64,000 nucleotides of DNA from Clavibacter sp. (GTDB lineage: Bacteria > Actinomycetota > Actinomycetes > Nanopelagicales > Nanopelagicaceae), in assembly GCA_003569145.1 (NCBI GenBank), contig BGOH01000001.1, forward strand, positions 124,001-188,000, given 5' to 3'. Below, piece after piece: positions 17,604 to 27,488 of this stretch; positions within the stretch are counted from its first letter, which is position 1; each line of letters begins with the position of its first letter. The notes under the pieces are model-generated. The model was not told the origin of the DNA, did not search any database, and saw nothing but the letters and a program-made list of their open reading frames with translations. Made by a program: the position numbers and the translations under genes.

Positions 17604-18770
17604 GTGAGCGGCGCTAAGGTGAAAGTAGCCATGATTACTCGTGAGTGGCCCCCTGAGATCTACGGTGGTGCCGGAGTTCATATCGCAAACCTAGTCTCTG
17701 CCTTAAATCAGAGCGGAGAGATCGAGAGCTTCGTTCATTGCTTCGGTGGAGCAAGAAGTGATGCCACCAACTACCAGCTAATCAAAGAGTTTTCTACGAT
17801 AAATCCAGCGCTGCAAACCCTCTTACTTGATAGCGATATTGCCAAGAATCTAAAGGGTATGGATGTTGCGCACTCTCATACTTGGTATGCCAATCTAGCT
17901 GGTTACTTGGCGATGAAAATATTTGGAATTCCCCATGTCATTACCGCCCACTCTCTGGAACCACTACGTCCCTGGAAAGCTGAACAGCTAGGTGGCGGAT
18001 ATCAAATTTCATCCTGGGCCGAAAAGATTTCCTATGAGAGCGCATCTGCCATCATCGCAGTTAGCGATGGCATGAGAGCAGATGTCTTGAAGGCTTACCC
18101 TGAAATAAATAGCGATAAAGTCATAACAATTAGAAATGGAATTGATACTAAAGCCTTTGCCCCTAATCCGAAATTAGAAGTATTAAAAAAGTATGGGATC
18201 AATTCACCCTATGCTTTATTTGTTGGAAGAATAACAAGACAGAAAGGCCTTGCACACTTACTCCGTGCTTGGCAGAAAGTTCCTAAAGACTACTCTCTAG
18301 TCCTTGCTGCAGGATCTCCCGATGAGCCAGCAATCGGTGCTGAAGTTGAGCAACTCATTGCTGAGCTATCAAAGCAGCGAGGAAATATCATTTGGATAAA
18401 GCAGATGCTAGATCGTGATGAATTAACCGCCCTTCTTACCGGAGCTCAAGTATTTCTCTGTCCATCAATCTATGAACCGCTAGGAATTGTTAATTTAGAG
18501 GCGATGGCCTGTGAAACCGCAGTTGTGGCATCAAAAGTTGGTGGTATTCCTGAGGTTGTAGTTGATAATGAAACTGGATTATTGGTTGATTACTCACCTA
18601 ATTCATCAGAATTTGAAGACGCTCTTGCATCTGCAATCAATAGATTAATGTCAGATAAATCACTATCTGTTAAATACGGTCAAGCAGGGCGAATCCGCGC
18701 AATAGAGCACTTCGGATGGGATAAGGTTGCCGAAGCAACCATCGAGTTATATCGGAGTCTAATAAAGTAA
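17604..18770 (+). CDS. glgM: GlgM/GlgA-type alpha-glucan glycosyltransferase
   Basis: A 388-residue GT4/GT-B glycosyltransferase starting at GTG 17604. Visible features are [22 protein letters not shown] at the N-terminus, [21 protein letters not shown]-like acceptor region, [20 protein letters not shown], and the catalytic E-x7-E block [18 protein letters not shown] near 285-302. Actinobacterial members use ADP-glucose to make maltose 1-phosphate or extend glucan. The divergent glgC neighbour supplies ADP-glucose. No glgE or treS gene is in the window. Confidence 0.9.
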   Translation: MSGAKVKVAMITREWPPEIYGGAGVHIANLVSALNQSGEIESFVHCFGGARSDATNYQLIKEFSTINPALQTLLLDSDIAKNLKGMDVAHSHTWYANLAGYLAMKIFGIPHVITAHSLEPLRPWKAEQLGGGYQISSWAEKISYESASAIIAVSDGMRADVLKAYPEINSDKVITIRNGIDTKAFAPNPKLEVLKKYGINSPYALFVGRITRQKGLAHLLRAWQKVPKDYSLVLAAGSPDEPAIGAEVEQLIAELSKQRGNIIWIKQMLDRDELTALLTGAQVFLCPSIYEPLGIVNLEAMACETAVVASKVGGIPEVVVDNETGLLVDYSPNSSEFEDALASAINRLMSDKSLSVKYGQAGRIRAIEHFGWDKVAEATIELYRSLIK

Positions 18771-19648
18771 ATGTCACGTAAAGGTTGGGCGCTCTTTGCC
18801 CTTGTTGGTTTGCTATGGGGCGTTCCCTATTTATTTATGAAAGTTGCAGTTGAAGAGCTTTCAACACCTGTAATTGTCTTTGCTCGCCTTGCTATCGGAG
18901 CCCTGCTTTTAATTCCCATAGCGCTCTATGAAAAATCTATCCGACCAGCTCTTAAGTATTGGCCATATATTTTGTTCTACTCCGTTCTCGAAATGGTAAT
19001 CCCTTGGTATTTAATTACCACCGCGCAAAGAGATCTCTCATCGGGATTGGTGGCGCTCTTGGTTTCAACAGTTCCAATCTGGGCCACGCTATTTGCTCAC
19101 CACAGCGGTGATTCAACGGCAGCTCATCGCACCAGAATCTTTGGTATTGCTATGGGATTAATCGGTGTGGCACTTCTTGTAGGAATTGAGTCACTAAATG
19201 ACTTTGATAGCGCGATCGCAATTGCAATGGTATTGGTTGCATCTATCTCATATGCCTGGGCAGTAAATATGATTACTAGACGTGCTCCCCAAATCTCTGG
19301 AGTTGCAATTAATGGATTATCGATGCTTATTGCTCTTATTTTCTTTGCTCCATTTGCGGCCTTTAACTTGCCAACTCGAGTCCATCATTAGAAGCTATTA
19401 GTGCAACTGCTGCGCTTGGAATCTTCTCAACAGGTCTTGCTTTCTGGATTTTCTTTATGGTCTTAAAAGAAATTGGCCCAGCAAGGGCTTCTCTTGTGGT
19501 TTATCCAAATACGGCAGTTGCTGTAATTCTTGGGATCATAATTCTCAATGAAAAGTTGACGCTAGCAATTACGATTGGTCTTCCATTAGTCTTAGTTGGT
19601 TCTTATTTTGCTAGCAAAAAGTCTGAAACCCCAGTAGTTACCGGGTAA
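18771..19648 (+). CDS. EamA/DMT-superfamily permease (frameshifted)
   Basis: Two consecutive frames (18771-19391 and about 19372-19648) together encode a normal 292-residue, ten-helix EamA transporter. The first frame ends prematurely after LPTRVHH. The second resumes as NSSPSLEAISATAALG, with a normal last repeat PARASLVVYPNTAVAVILGIIILNEKLT. One extra A in CCAACTC near 19371-19376 restores a single frame, so a one-base deletion is the simple explanation. The start immediately follows the glgM stop. The substrate is unknown. Its end overlaps convergent era by 11 bases. Confidence 0.85.
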
Positions 19649-20561
19649 ATCCCAACTTAAGTAAAGCCTTAGAGTCGCTCTGCCAATTAGCCATAACTTT
19701 TACATGAAGACCAAGAAATACTCGGGCCTTTAACTTCTTTTCAATCTCACCTCTTGCCACAGTTCCTACTTGCTTAAGTCTCTCTCCTTTATGGCCAATG
19801 ATTATTGCCTTCTGACTATCGCGTTCAACAATAATTGATGCATGAATATCAAAAAATGGGGTATCACCCTCCACTCGCTTATCACGCTCGGAGATCTCAT
19901 CGATTATGACTGCAATTGAGTGGGGTACCTCTTCAAAAACATCTTCAATGGCTGCCTCTCTAATTAGATCAGCAATCTGAGTATTTAGCTCCTGATCAGA
20001 GCTCATATCAGCAGGATAAAAAGGTGGGGACTCTGGGGCATATTTTGCAAGCAGATCCATAAGCAATTGAACTTGATCATCAGTTTTCGCAGATAAAGGA
20101 ACGACTTCATCCCAAGTAAAGCCAGCATCCTCAGCTAACTTACTTGCAGCTATTAATTGCTCAGGCATTAGAGCTTTCTTGGCCATATCAATCATAGTTA
20201 TTGCGCAAATTTTCTTAGCGCTTCGATGGCGCGCCATCTCTTTGGCGATAAAGAGATCACCTGCTCCTATGGCTTCAACTGCAGGAATGCAGAGCACAAT
20301 TGCATCAACAGATTCCATATTCTCATTAACTATTGAATTAAGAGCCCCTCCAAGAAGTGTTTTTGGCTTATGAACTCCAGGGGTATCAACTACTACTAAT
20401 TGGAAGTCAGGACGGGTAACAATTCCTCGTATCGCGTTTCGCGTGGTATTTGGATGATGTGAGGTAATAACAATTTTCTCGCCAACTAAAGCATTTACAA
20501 GTGTTGATTTTCCAGTATTGGGCCTGCCAACAATTGCAACAAAGGCAGCTTTATGTGTCAT
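19638..20561 (-). CDS. era: GTPase Era
   Basis: A 307-residue Ras-like GTPase for 16S rRNA/30S maturation. The G-motifs are GRPNTGKST near residues 12-20, DTPGVHKPKTLLGG and a base-recognition loop around TMIDMAKK. A C-terminal KH domain carries IVERDSQKAIIIGHKGERLKQVG. The start ATG 20561 (MTHKAAFVAIVG) is preferred over an upstream in-frame ATG at 20591 because family members begin there. It overlaps the dprA stop by 11 bases. Finding era directly behind dprA is not its usual place beside ybeY and recO. Confidence 0.95.
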   Translation of the reverse strand: MTHKAAFVAIVGRPNTGKSTLVNALVGEKIVITSHHPNTTRNAIRGIVTRPDFQLVVVDTPGVHKPKTLLGGALNSIVNENMESVDAIVLCIPAVEAIGAGDLFIAKEMARHRSAKKICAITMIDMAKKALMPEQLIAASKLAEDAGFTWDEVVPLSAKTDDQVQLLMDLLAKYAPESPPFYPADMSSDQELNTQIADLIREAAIEDVFEEVPHSIAVIIDEISERDKRVEGDTPFFDIHASIIVERDSQKAIIIGHKGERLKQVGTVARGEIEKKLKARVFLGLHVKVMANWQSDSKALLKLGFTR

Positions 20562-21477
20562 CACCGCTAAGGGTACCCGTCTTTTGACCACTGATTGGCA
20601 ATATCAATTCAAGCGCATCAGGAACTGAAGTGACTATCTCAGCTAAGCGCTCGCCAATTAAGCGATGACAACCATCGCTAGTAGGCGAGGTAATCGGTCC
20701 CGGAACGGCCATGACAGGGCGCATTATCTCGGCAGCATCACGGGCAGTTCTAAGAGAGCCACTTCTAAATGCTGCTTCTATAACGATGGTTGCCTTTGAA
20801 AGAGCGGCAATTAATCTATTTCTAGTTAAAAATCTCTCCGCTCTTGCTCCAACACTTGGCATTACCTCAGAGATAAGTGCGCCATTTTCTTGTAATTCAG
20901 AGAAAAGTTTATTGTTTCCAGCTGGATAGTTAACTGATACTCCAGATGCAAGAACGGCAAATGTTGAACCCTCTGCAGCTAAGCAGCCACGATGAGCATG
21001 AGTGTCTATTCCATAGGCTCCCCCACTAATTACCGCCCAATTACGATCTGCAAAGCCGCTTGCAAATTCACTAGCAACTCTTGCTCCATAGAGCGTTGGT
21101 TTTCTTGTCCCAACGATGGAGATAGATTGCGCTGGCAGATTGGCTCCTTTAATGATCAAGCCAATAGGTGGATTGCGCAAGTCATTTAGAGATGTAGGCC
21201 AATGCTTTGAATTTGGAGTAATAAATCTCGCTTCCGCAATTTCAATCTCCTCCCAAAGCTTTTGAATAGAAGTATCTCGAAGTAGCTGCCGATACCCCTC
21301 AGATTCTCTACCTAACTTCTCATAAGGACCATGAATAATTCGCTCTACCAATTCAACTGCGCCGTAACGTTTTAACTCAACCGACCAGCTAATGCTGCCT
21401 GGCTCGATAACGCTAAAAAGCTTTAAGCGAGCCTGAATCTCTAAATCATCATTTATCTGATTCTCCATGTCTATCAT
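20551..21477 (-). CDS. dprA: DNA processing protein DprA
   Basis: A 308-residue DprA/Smf protein, a RecA loader on incoming single-stranded DNA during transformation. The Rossmann domain is clear: SIVGTRKPTLYGARVASEFASG near residue 119, VISGGAYGIDTHAHRG and GSLRTARDAAEIMRPVMAVPGP. ATG 21468 is an alternative start. It follows rnhB, as in many bacteria, but the usual comM and yraN neighbours are absent. Confidence 0.93.
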   Translation of the reverse strand: MIDMENQINDDLEIQARLKLFSVIEPGSISWSVELKRYGAVELVERIIHGPYEKLGRESEGYRQLLRDTSIQKLWEEIEIAEARFITPNSKHWPTSLNDLRNPPIGLIIKGANLPAQSISIVGTRKPTLYGARVASEFASGFADRNWAVISGGAYGIDTHAHRGCLAAEGSTFAVLASGVSVNYPAGNNKLFSELQENGALISEVMPSVGARAERFLTRNRLIAALSKATIVIEAAFRSGSLRTARDAAEIMRPVMAVPGPITSPTSDGCHRLIGERLAEIVTSVPDALELILPISGQKTGTLSGDDT

Positions 21478-21540
21478 TGCTAGAGAATAAGAGTTAGAGG
21501 CCTAAAAACCTTTTGAATTATTAGTTAGATGTGAATAACC

Positions 21541-22142
21541 CTACTTGTTAATTAGAGCTTGAATGTTTGCATATGACTTTCTATGAATAGCAGTAACGCC
21601 TAATTCATTCAAAGACCTCTCATGGGTTCTTGTGACATAACCTTTATGGTCGGCAAAGTGATAGCCAGGATATTGGCGATCTAAATTAATCATAATTCGA
21701 TCTCGATAGACCTTGGCAAGGATTGATGCTGCCGATATTGAAATTGCAACTTGATCTCCTTTCCAGATAGCTAGAGATTCAGAGCCAAGGCCCGATATTT
21801 CATAGCCATCGGTTAGGACATACTCTGGCTCAACTTCAAGAGCGTTGATGGCCCTGCGCATTCCCTCAAGGTTTGCCTTATGGAGACCAATAACATCAAT
21901 TTCTGCTGCCGAGATTTCAATAATTGAATAATCCTGAGCAAGATCAACTATTACTTCAAATAACTCTTCGCGCATTCCTGGCTTTAGCTCTTTCGAATCA
22001 CGTACCTTAGCTAACTTCGCATCAGTTATATCTTTTAGTATCACTGCTGCTATCACTAGCGGCCCAGCACACGCCCCTCTGCCAGCCTCATCAACTCCTG
22101 CAATCTTAGTTAATCCTGATTGAATAGTTTTGATTCAATCAT
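21541..22142 (-). CDS. rnhB: Ribonuclease HII (frameshifted near 5' end)
   Basis: An RNase HII that removes ribonucleotides from RNA-DNA hybrids. The intact frame 21541-22056 lacks the catalytic N-terminus. The upstream bases still encode the family start GLTKIAGVDEAGRGACAGPLV in frame, but with no start codon after the preceding stop. Adding one base in the T-run at 22128-22131 (A-run on the coding strand) joins this to ATG 22142 and gives a normal 200-residue protein, MIESK-TIQSG and onward. The catalytic residues DEAGRG and the later LTDG and KVYRDR are all present. Its start lies 3 bases after the lepB stop. Confidence 0.88.
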
Positions 22143-22145
22143 AAA

Positions 22146-22826
22146 TTACTTAGAGCTTTTAACAGGAATCTTTGAGAGATCTTCGCCCTTTTCAAGTACT
22201 GCCAAATTAGAAAATGGCCAGATAATAAATGTTGCCCGCCCTGTGACTTTATCTAGGGGAACCATTCCTTTATTGGGATCATCAGTATGGAAGCGAGAAT
22301 CTGCGCTAGCTCCGCGGTGATCTCCCATAACCCAGATAAATCCTTGCGGAACTTCTACTTCGAATTCTGAATCACTGGGCTTATCGCCTTCATAGATATA
22401 GGGCTCATTAATACTCACGCCATTAACTTCAATTTTTCCATCTTTGCCGCAGCAACGAACTTTATCGCCGCCAACTCCGATAACTCTCTTGATTAAATAT
22501 TGCTTAGAGGGATCTGGAAGAACTCCAACGAAAACTAGAGAGTCCTTTATTACTTTGCGAAAACCCGATGTGTCATCATAATTTGGCGATAGCCAATTAG
22601 CTGGATCTCTAAAAACTACAACTTCGCCCCTTTTAATATCACTAAAGAGAGCCCCAAGCTTGTTTACTCCCACACGATCATTAACCTGAAGAGTGTTCTC
22701 CATAGAGCCAGAGGGGATATAAAAGAATTGAATGAAGAACGTTTTGACGATGATTGATAGAACTAGAGCCGAAATGATGAGAATAGGCAGCTCGCGAAGG
22801 CTACTGCCCTTCGCTTTAGGCGACAT
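22146..22826 (-). CDS. lepB: Signal peptidase I
   Basis: A 226-residue membrane-anchored leader peptidase. One N-terminal helix spans about residues 12-37. The catalytic Ser41 is in IPSGSMENTL and the catalytic Lys is in LIKRVIGVGGDKV. The C-terminal box MGDHRGASADSRF is intact. It lies between rplS (11 bases upstream) and rnhB, the common rplS-lepB-rnhB order. Confidence 0.96.
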   Translation of the reverse strand: MSPKAKGSSLRELPILIISALVLSIIVKTFFIQFFYIPSGSMENTLQVNDRVGVNKLGALFSDIKRGEVVVFRDPANWLSPNYDDTSGFRKVIKDSLVFVGVLPDPSKQYLIKRVIGVGGDKVRCCGKDGKIEVNGVSINEPYIYEGDKPSDSEFEVEVPQGFIWVMGDHRGASADSRFHTDDPNKGMVPLDKVTGRATFIIWPFSNLAVLEKGEDLSKIPVKSSK

Positions 22827-22837
22827 TACTCTGGGCT

Positions 22838-23332
22838 TTAAGACTTAGTTGGTTCAGTTTCAGTAGGAGTTGATTCCTCTGCTACCTGCGCGCTCTCTGG
22901 AGCAAGGCTCTCTTCAACAACAGCCTCTGGAGCAGCTTCTGCAACTGGATTAGTTGATGAAGTTGAATATAAAACCTCTAGGTCATCTGCTCCACGACGC
23001 TCACGAATCTTGGCAGCTTTGCCACGTAGATCACGGAGATAGAAGAGTTTGGCGCGACGAACTTCGCCTTTTCTTACTACTTCAATCTTTTCAATAACAG
23101 GTGCATGAACTGGGAAAATTCTCTCAACGCCAACGCCATAGGAGATTTTGCGAACTGTGAAAGTCTCGCGAACTCCAGATCCTTGACGAGCAATTACTAA
23201 GCCTTGGAAGATCTGAATACGGCTCTTGCTGCCTTCAATAACGCGGACATGAACTTTTAACTCATCACCAGGACGGAAATTAGGAAGGTCCTTACGGAGA
23301 GAGGCGGCATCTAGCGCATCGAGCACGTTCAT
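22838..23332 (-). CDS. rplS: 50S ribosomal protein L19
   Basis: The first 115 residues are a standard L19, located at the 30S-50S interface ([54 protein letters not shown]-like block). The remaining 45 residues are a low-complexity acidic tail rich in Glu, Ala, Pro and Thr, which many L19 proteins lack. The tail makes the protein 164 residues long. lepB follows 11 bases later. Confidence 0.96.
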   Translation of the reverse strand: MNVLDALDAASLRKDLPNFRPGDELKVHVRVIEGSKSRIQIFQGLVIARQGSGVRETFTVRKISYGVGVERIFPVHAPVIEKIEVVRKGEVRRAKLFYLRDLRGKAAKIRERRGADDLEVLYSTSSTNPVAEAAPEAVVEESLAPESAQVAEESTPTETEPTKS

Positions 23333-23368
23333 TATTTTGTCCTCACAATTAGTCTTTATTTATCCTTC

Positions 23369-23392
23369 AGGCCTTTTCCAAAGGATTGGCCT
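23369..23392 (-). promoter_or_regulatory. Hairpin in the rplS leader
   Basis: In the 131-base region between rplS and the suhB-like gene there is an inverted repeat AGGCC/GGCCT with an inner TCC/GGA continuation around an AAA loop. It lies about 40 bases upstream of the rplS start on the transcribed strand. It could be a leader structure, since L19 leaders are known in some phyla, or a terminator of the preceding gene. I cannot match a named family. Nothing else is recognisable in this interval. Confidence 0.35.
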
Positions 23393-23463
23393 AACAACTC
23401 GCCGTATCTTGCCATACCTTGAGGCTAAGTGCTAAATCGCTAAAAATTAGGGCAGAAAGTGGG

Positions 23464-24240
23464 CTATTGCCCCTGAATTTGGGCGCTAAGGGCGGCATGA
23501 AGAAATGGGCCAGCGACAATTACCGAACTCCTTGAAGATCCATCACTTGCCTTAGTAACTGAAAAAGTGGCCCCCGCTTCTTGGGCAATTAGTGATGCCG
23601 CAGCATAATCCCATTCATTAACTCCCTCTTCGAAGTAAGCATCAAGTGCGCCACTTCCTACATGGCAGATATCAACAGCGCATGCACCAAGTCTTCTTAA
23701 ATCTCTTACTTTGGGAAGTAGTTCTTCAATTATCTTTGCTTGCACTTTTCGATTGTTGATGTCATATGCAAAGCCAGTGCCTACTAAAGCCCTATCAAGA
23801 TTTACTGGATCATTGCACTTTATTGGTGAATTATTAAGAAAAGCTCCATTTGACTTTGATGCTTTCCACAGTGAATTCGTTGTCGGCGAATAGACCACAC
23901 CTGCTATGTATTCTTCTTTGTTCTTTGCTGCGATACTGATGCACCAACCAGGTAAGTCATATAGATAATTCACAGTTCCATCAATAGGATCAATTACCCA
24001 AGTAACTCCAGATTCACTCTCTTTATTTGCCCCTTCTTCGCCAATCAATCCATCCAAAGGCCTTTGAGCAAGAATTTGGCTCACAATCAAAGATTCGCTC
24101 TGATGATCTTTCTGAGTCGCAAAATCTAGAGCACCACTTTTTTCATCTAATTCAAACTTACTTGGTCTATCCAAGAGCAACTCCCCAGCGCTTAACGCAA
24201 TTTTCTCAGCAAGGGCTAATAACTCAAGGTTTAACGACAT
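23464..24240 (-). CDS. suhB: Inositol monophosphatase family protein
   Basis: A 258-residue magnesium-dependent phosphatase of the IMPase fold. Metal-binding motifs are IGEEG near residues 66-70 and WVIDPIDGTVNY at 81-92, with EWDYAAASLIAQEAGA near the C-terminus. Substrates could be inositol phosphate, histidinol phosphate or a related sugar phosphate. The sequence does not separate these. It is divergent from the MFS gene, with a 26-base gap. Confidence 0.88.
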   Translation of the reverse strand: MSLNLELLALAEKIALSAGELLLDRPSKFELDEKSGALDFATQKDHQSESLIVSQILAQRPLDGLIGEEGANKESESGVTWVIDPIDGTVNYLYDLPGWCISIAAKNKEEYIAGVVYSPTTNSLWKASKSNGAFLNNSPIKCNDPVNLDRALVGTGFAYDINNRKVQAKIIEELLPKVRDLRRLGACAVDICHVGSGALDAYFEEGVNEWDYAAASLIAQEAGATFSVTKASDGSSRSSVIVAGPFLHAALSAQIQGQ

Positions 24241-24266
24241 ATTCCAATCTAATCATAGTTTCTTCG

Positions 24267-25501
24267 ATGCCAAGTAGACTTGCCTTCATGCTCACCTCCT
24301 ACAAAAGATTATTTGCCGTGCCTGGAGGTTGGAACTTCTCTTTTGCAGGCTTCATTTTGCGCATGCCGATTTCAATGCTCTACATCGCAATTGTTCTCTT
24401 CGTTGTTGCCGAGACTGGCTCATATGCCCTAGCTGGCGCGTTATCAATGGTGGCATCACTGATCTTGTCGGTGGCCACACCGCTTTGGTCTAGGGTTGCA
24501 GACCAAATTGGCCAAAATAAAGTTTTATCCATAACAGCTCCAGTTCATCTAATTTTCCTTGGCCTCTTTGTTTATCTGGTTAAGAGCGATGCTCCTACCT
24601 GGAGTTGGTTTACTGCAGCGATAATCTTTGAAGGGTTTGTGATTGGCTCAGGGCAGATGGTTAGAAGGCGCTGGATTCATGTTATTGGTGATGATCGAAA
24701 GCTAATTGATACCGCATATTCTTTTGAGGCACTAGTTGATGAAGTGATCTTTACTAGCGGCCCTGTTCTTGCTGCAATCACTGCTTCCTACTTCTTTCCA
24801 GAGGCCGCAATTTTTACTGCAATGGGATTTATCAGTGTGGGAACGCTGCTCTTTCTCTCGCAGCGAAGAACTCAGCCGCCAGCCCATCCCCGCGAAGTCG
24901 GCGATGATCATTCATTGCTTATAAAGATAGATTCATTCAAGCTTTATTTATTCCTATGATGGCAGTTGGAGCATTCTTTGGATCAACTGGCTTGGTACTT
25001 GTTGGCTATCTTGATGAATTTGGTATCCGTGAATATAGCGGTTTCTATATCGCGATCTGGTCCTTTAGCTCTGGAATCTCAGCATTTATAAGTGGATCGT
25101 TGCATTGGAAAATTAATGAGGCACGAAGATTTATTCTCTCAGTGTTTGCTCTAGCCCTTCTGACCCTTCCCATCTATCTTGCTGCACAGATATTTACTGG
25201 TAACTTAACAATTTTGGCTATCGCACTATTTATCAATGGCCTAGCAATAGCGCCGCTACTAACAGCCGGATTTGCTGTTGCTGAGCGCTCCGTTAGTCCA
25301 AAGCGAACCACTGAAGTTTTGGCATGGTCGATCTCTGCACTTAATCTTGGTGGGGCTATTCCTGCTGCAATTACTGGATACATCATTGACACATATGGCT
25401 CAACTGTCGCATTTATGGTGCCAGTTGCCTGTATGTTAATTGCTTTACTTTCGCTTCTACCATTTCTTAGCCTTTGGAAGGCAAAAGTAATTCAACTCTA
25501 A
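24267..25501 (+). CDS. MFS transporter (frameshifted)
   Basis: Two frames (to 24959, and from about 24915 to 25501) together give a 411-residue, 12-helix major facilitator protein. The first frame loses the family pattern after HPREVGDD. The next frame resumes as FIAYKDRFIQALFIPMMAVGAFFG. One missing base around 24905-24914 explains this. The start ATG 24267 (MPSRLAFML) is close to the divergent gene; ATG 24288 is an alternative. A motif like WSRVADQIGQNK in the first cytoplasmic loop fits MFS. The substrate is unknown. Confidence 0.82.
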
Positions 25502-25547
25502 GCCTAATTTCCCGCAGATTTCAGTAATCTTATGGCAATCTTTACCC

Positions 25548-26351
25548 ATGACTGACTTGCGCTTTATTGCACGCTCTCAAGATGGAGAGCATCTAGAGCT
25601 AAGTGATAGCGATGGCAATAATTTCTCACTAAGAGTCAGTGACACTTTGCGCGCTGCTGTTAATGAGCGCCGTTTAGCAACAGTAGTTGAGAGCGCTCCA
25701 CAATTTTCCATTAAAGAAATTCAAGCTCGCCTTAGAGCTGGCGAAAGCTTTGCTGAAGTTGCTCGCATCTCAGGACTTTCTATTGAAAAAGTTGAGCGTT
25801 ATGCAAGTCCGATCTTGCAAGAGCGCGCTTGGATAATTGAATTGGCAGAGAAGGCCTCACCAAAAGGAACTTCTCTTCCCCTCTCAGAGTTAGTTATTCA
25901 ACGTCTTGCTCCTCGGGGCGTAAATATGAATCAGATCTCTTGGAATACCTGGAGACTAGATGATGGAAGTTGGCATCTAGTTCTCACCTATCCATCACGA
26001 GATGGGCAATCAGAGGCAACCTGGAGCTTTGATGCAAATAAGCGAACACTCCACTCACGAGATGATGGCGCTAGATGGATTAATGGTGAAGAAGTTTCTC
26101 AAAAGAGTGCGCCGAAAAACGATCGACTTAGTGATCATGGAGTTCTCTTTCCCATGGAAGGTGAATCTCCTCAGCCGCCTCGCTTAGTTGCTGTTAGAAC
26201 CGATCCAAACCTTTTAGAGGAGACAAGTGGAGTAAAAGAGATTGCTCCTGATGCCAAGAAGGATGGCGTAACCAAGCGGATTTCAATTCCATCTTGGGAT
26301 GACATTATGTTTGGGCGAGGCAAGAAGAAAGATGAACAAGAGGAAGAGTAA
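25548..26351 (+). CDS. sepH: Septation protein SepH (DUF3071)
   Basis: A 267-residue actinobacterial cell-division protein that binds and stimulates FtsZ in Streptomyces and mycobacteria. The conserved N-terminal domain includes a helix-turn-helix-like part around residues 55-85 (IKEIQARLRAGESFAEVARISGLS). The conserved C-terminal tail RISIPSWDDIMFGRGKKK sits at 245-262, after a variable linker. Both conserved ends are typical of SepH. It ends 4 bases before the stop of the convergent phosphodiesterase. Confidence 0.92.
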   Translation: MTDLRFIARSQDGEHLELSDSDGNNFSLRVSDTLRAAVNERRLATVVESAPQFSIKEIQARLRAGESFAEVARISGLSIEKVERYASPILQERAWIIELAEKASPKGTSLPLSELVIQRLAPRGVNMNQISWNTWRLDDGSWHLVLTYPSRDGQSEATWSFDANKRTLHSRDDGARWINGEEVSQKSAPKNDRLSDHGVLFPMEGESPQPPRLVAVRTDPNLLEETSGVKEIAPDAKKDGVTKRISIPSWDDIMFGRGKKKDEQEEE

Positions 26352-26355
26352 AACC

Positions 26356-27488
26356 TTAAATATCTGCACTTAATAAAGGTATAGCAGTCTCAGCTTGAGT
26401 AATTCCTCCATGATGCCCAACCATCGATAGTTGTAACTCTTGCCTTTCACTCTCAACCATAATGAATCTCCGTTGGCAATAGCAATTAAGTCGCCAATGC
26501 GCTCCATATTCTTATCTAATACTTCAGGGCCGAATAAATTCAATGCAATCGCCTCTTTGCGAGTGTAGAGAGTTACCTTTTCTTTAAAGAATTCCTGCCA
26601 TTGCGATTTTGTCTCATCAACGCTACCTGGCTTTAGATAGAGATAGCGCACCCTCGGCTCGCCCCCTAGCAACTCGACGTTTTTAAGCAGGTCATTTTCT
26701 TTTCCTAAAACTACAAAATCATCCCGATTAATCATCCCGTGATCTGAGGTGACCCATAACCTGCTTCCTTTGGGTAGATTCTCAATAAGTTTCAAAATTA
26801 AATCTGCGCTCTTTGCCATGGCATAGTGAAACTTCTCAGAGCCTAAGCCCTCACGATGCGAGGCATCATCTACATCATTTAAATATAGATAAGCAAAAGA
26901 TCTAGTATTACTAAGCGCGCTCTTTGCTTGATCAACCATCTCATCGACCTGATTAACTCCATAGTAATCAGCGCCACGAAGTGCAGCTCTAGTGAAACCT
27001 GTTTCTTCATAACGCTTTGCTGCAATATGAGAGACCTTAACTCCTTGCTTTTTTGCTCGCTCAAACAAAGTTGCCTCTGATTGCCAGATGTAGGGATCTA
27101 CTCGCTCATCCCACTTAAGTGCATTTAATAATCGCTCTGGAGTTCCACTATTGGGAACTCTCATCGTGTAACCAACCATTCCATGGACGCCCACCGCACA
27201 ACCAGTGCCAAGAGAGGTCAAACTGGCAGAAGTTGTTGAAGGGAAAGTAGCTTGCAATTGGTTATGGTTTTTAATTTGTGAAAATATCGGTAGCTCTTTA
27301 CTAACTATCTCTAAAGCATTGATTCCCATACCATCTACAAGAAGTAAGCACTCTCTCTGACCTTCATTATTACTAAGCCCTAAAGAATTAATGCAGTTAG
27401 ATACCCCAAGTGTTGCAAATATCGATTGAGATAAATCTGAGAGCAGGTAGGCCACTACCCCATCTTTCCAGTAACCTAGACCTCTCAT
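26356..27488 (-). CDS. Alkaline-phosphatase-superfamily phosphodiesterase (frameshifted)
   Basis: A nucleotide pyrophosphatase/phosphodiesterase-type enzyme. Metal and nucleophile motifs are LLLVDGMGINALE, FPSTTSASLTSLGTG, GVHGMVGYT and WVTSDHGM. The frame that starts at 27488 ends wrongly at 26370. Another frame downstream of about 26466 carries a fitting C-terminus (MVESERQELQLSMVGHHGG, ending at 26356). One added base near 26458-26468 gives 377 residues. In Actinobacteria this gene often accompanies sepH. Its ATG overlaps the psuG ATG head to head; GTG 27455 is an alternative start. The substrate is unknown. Confidence 0.82.
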
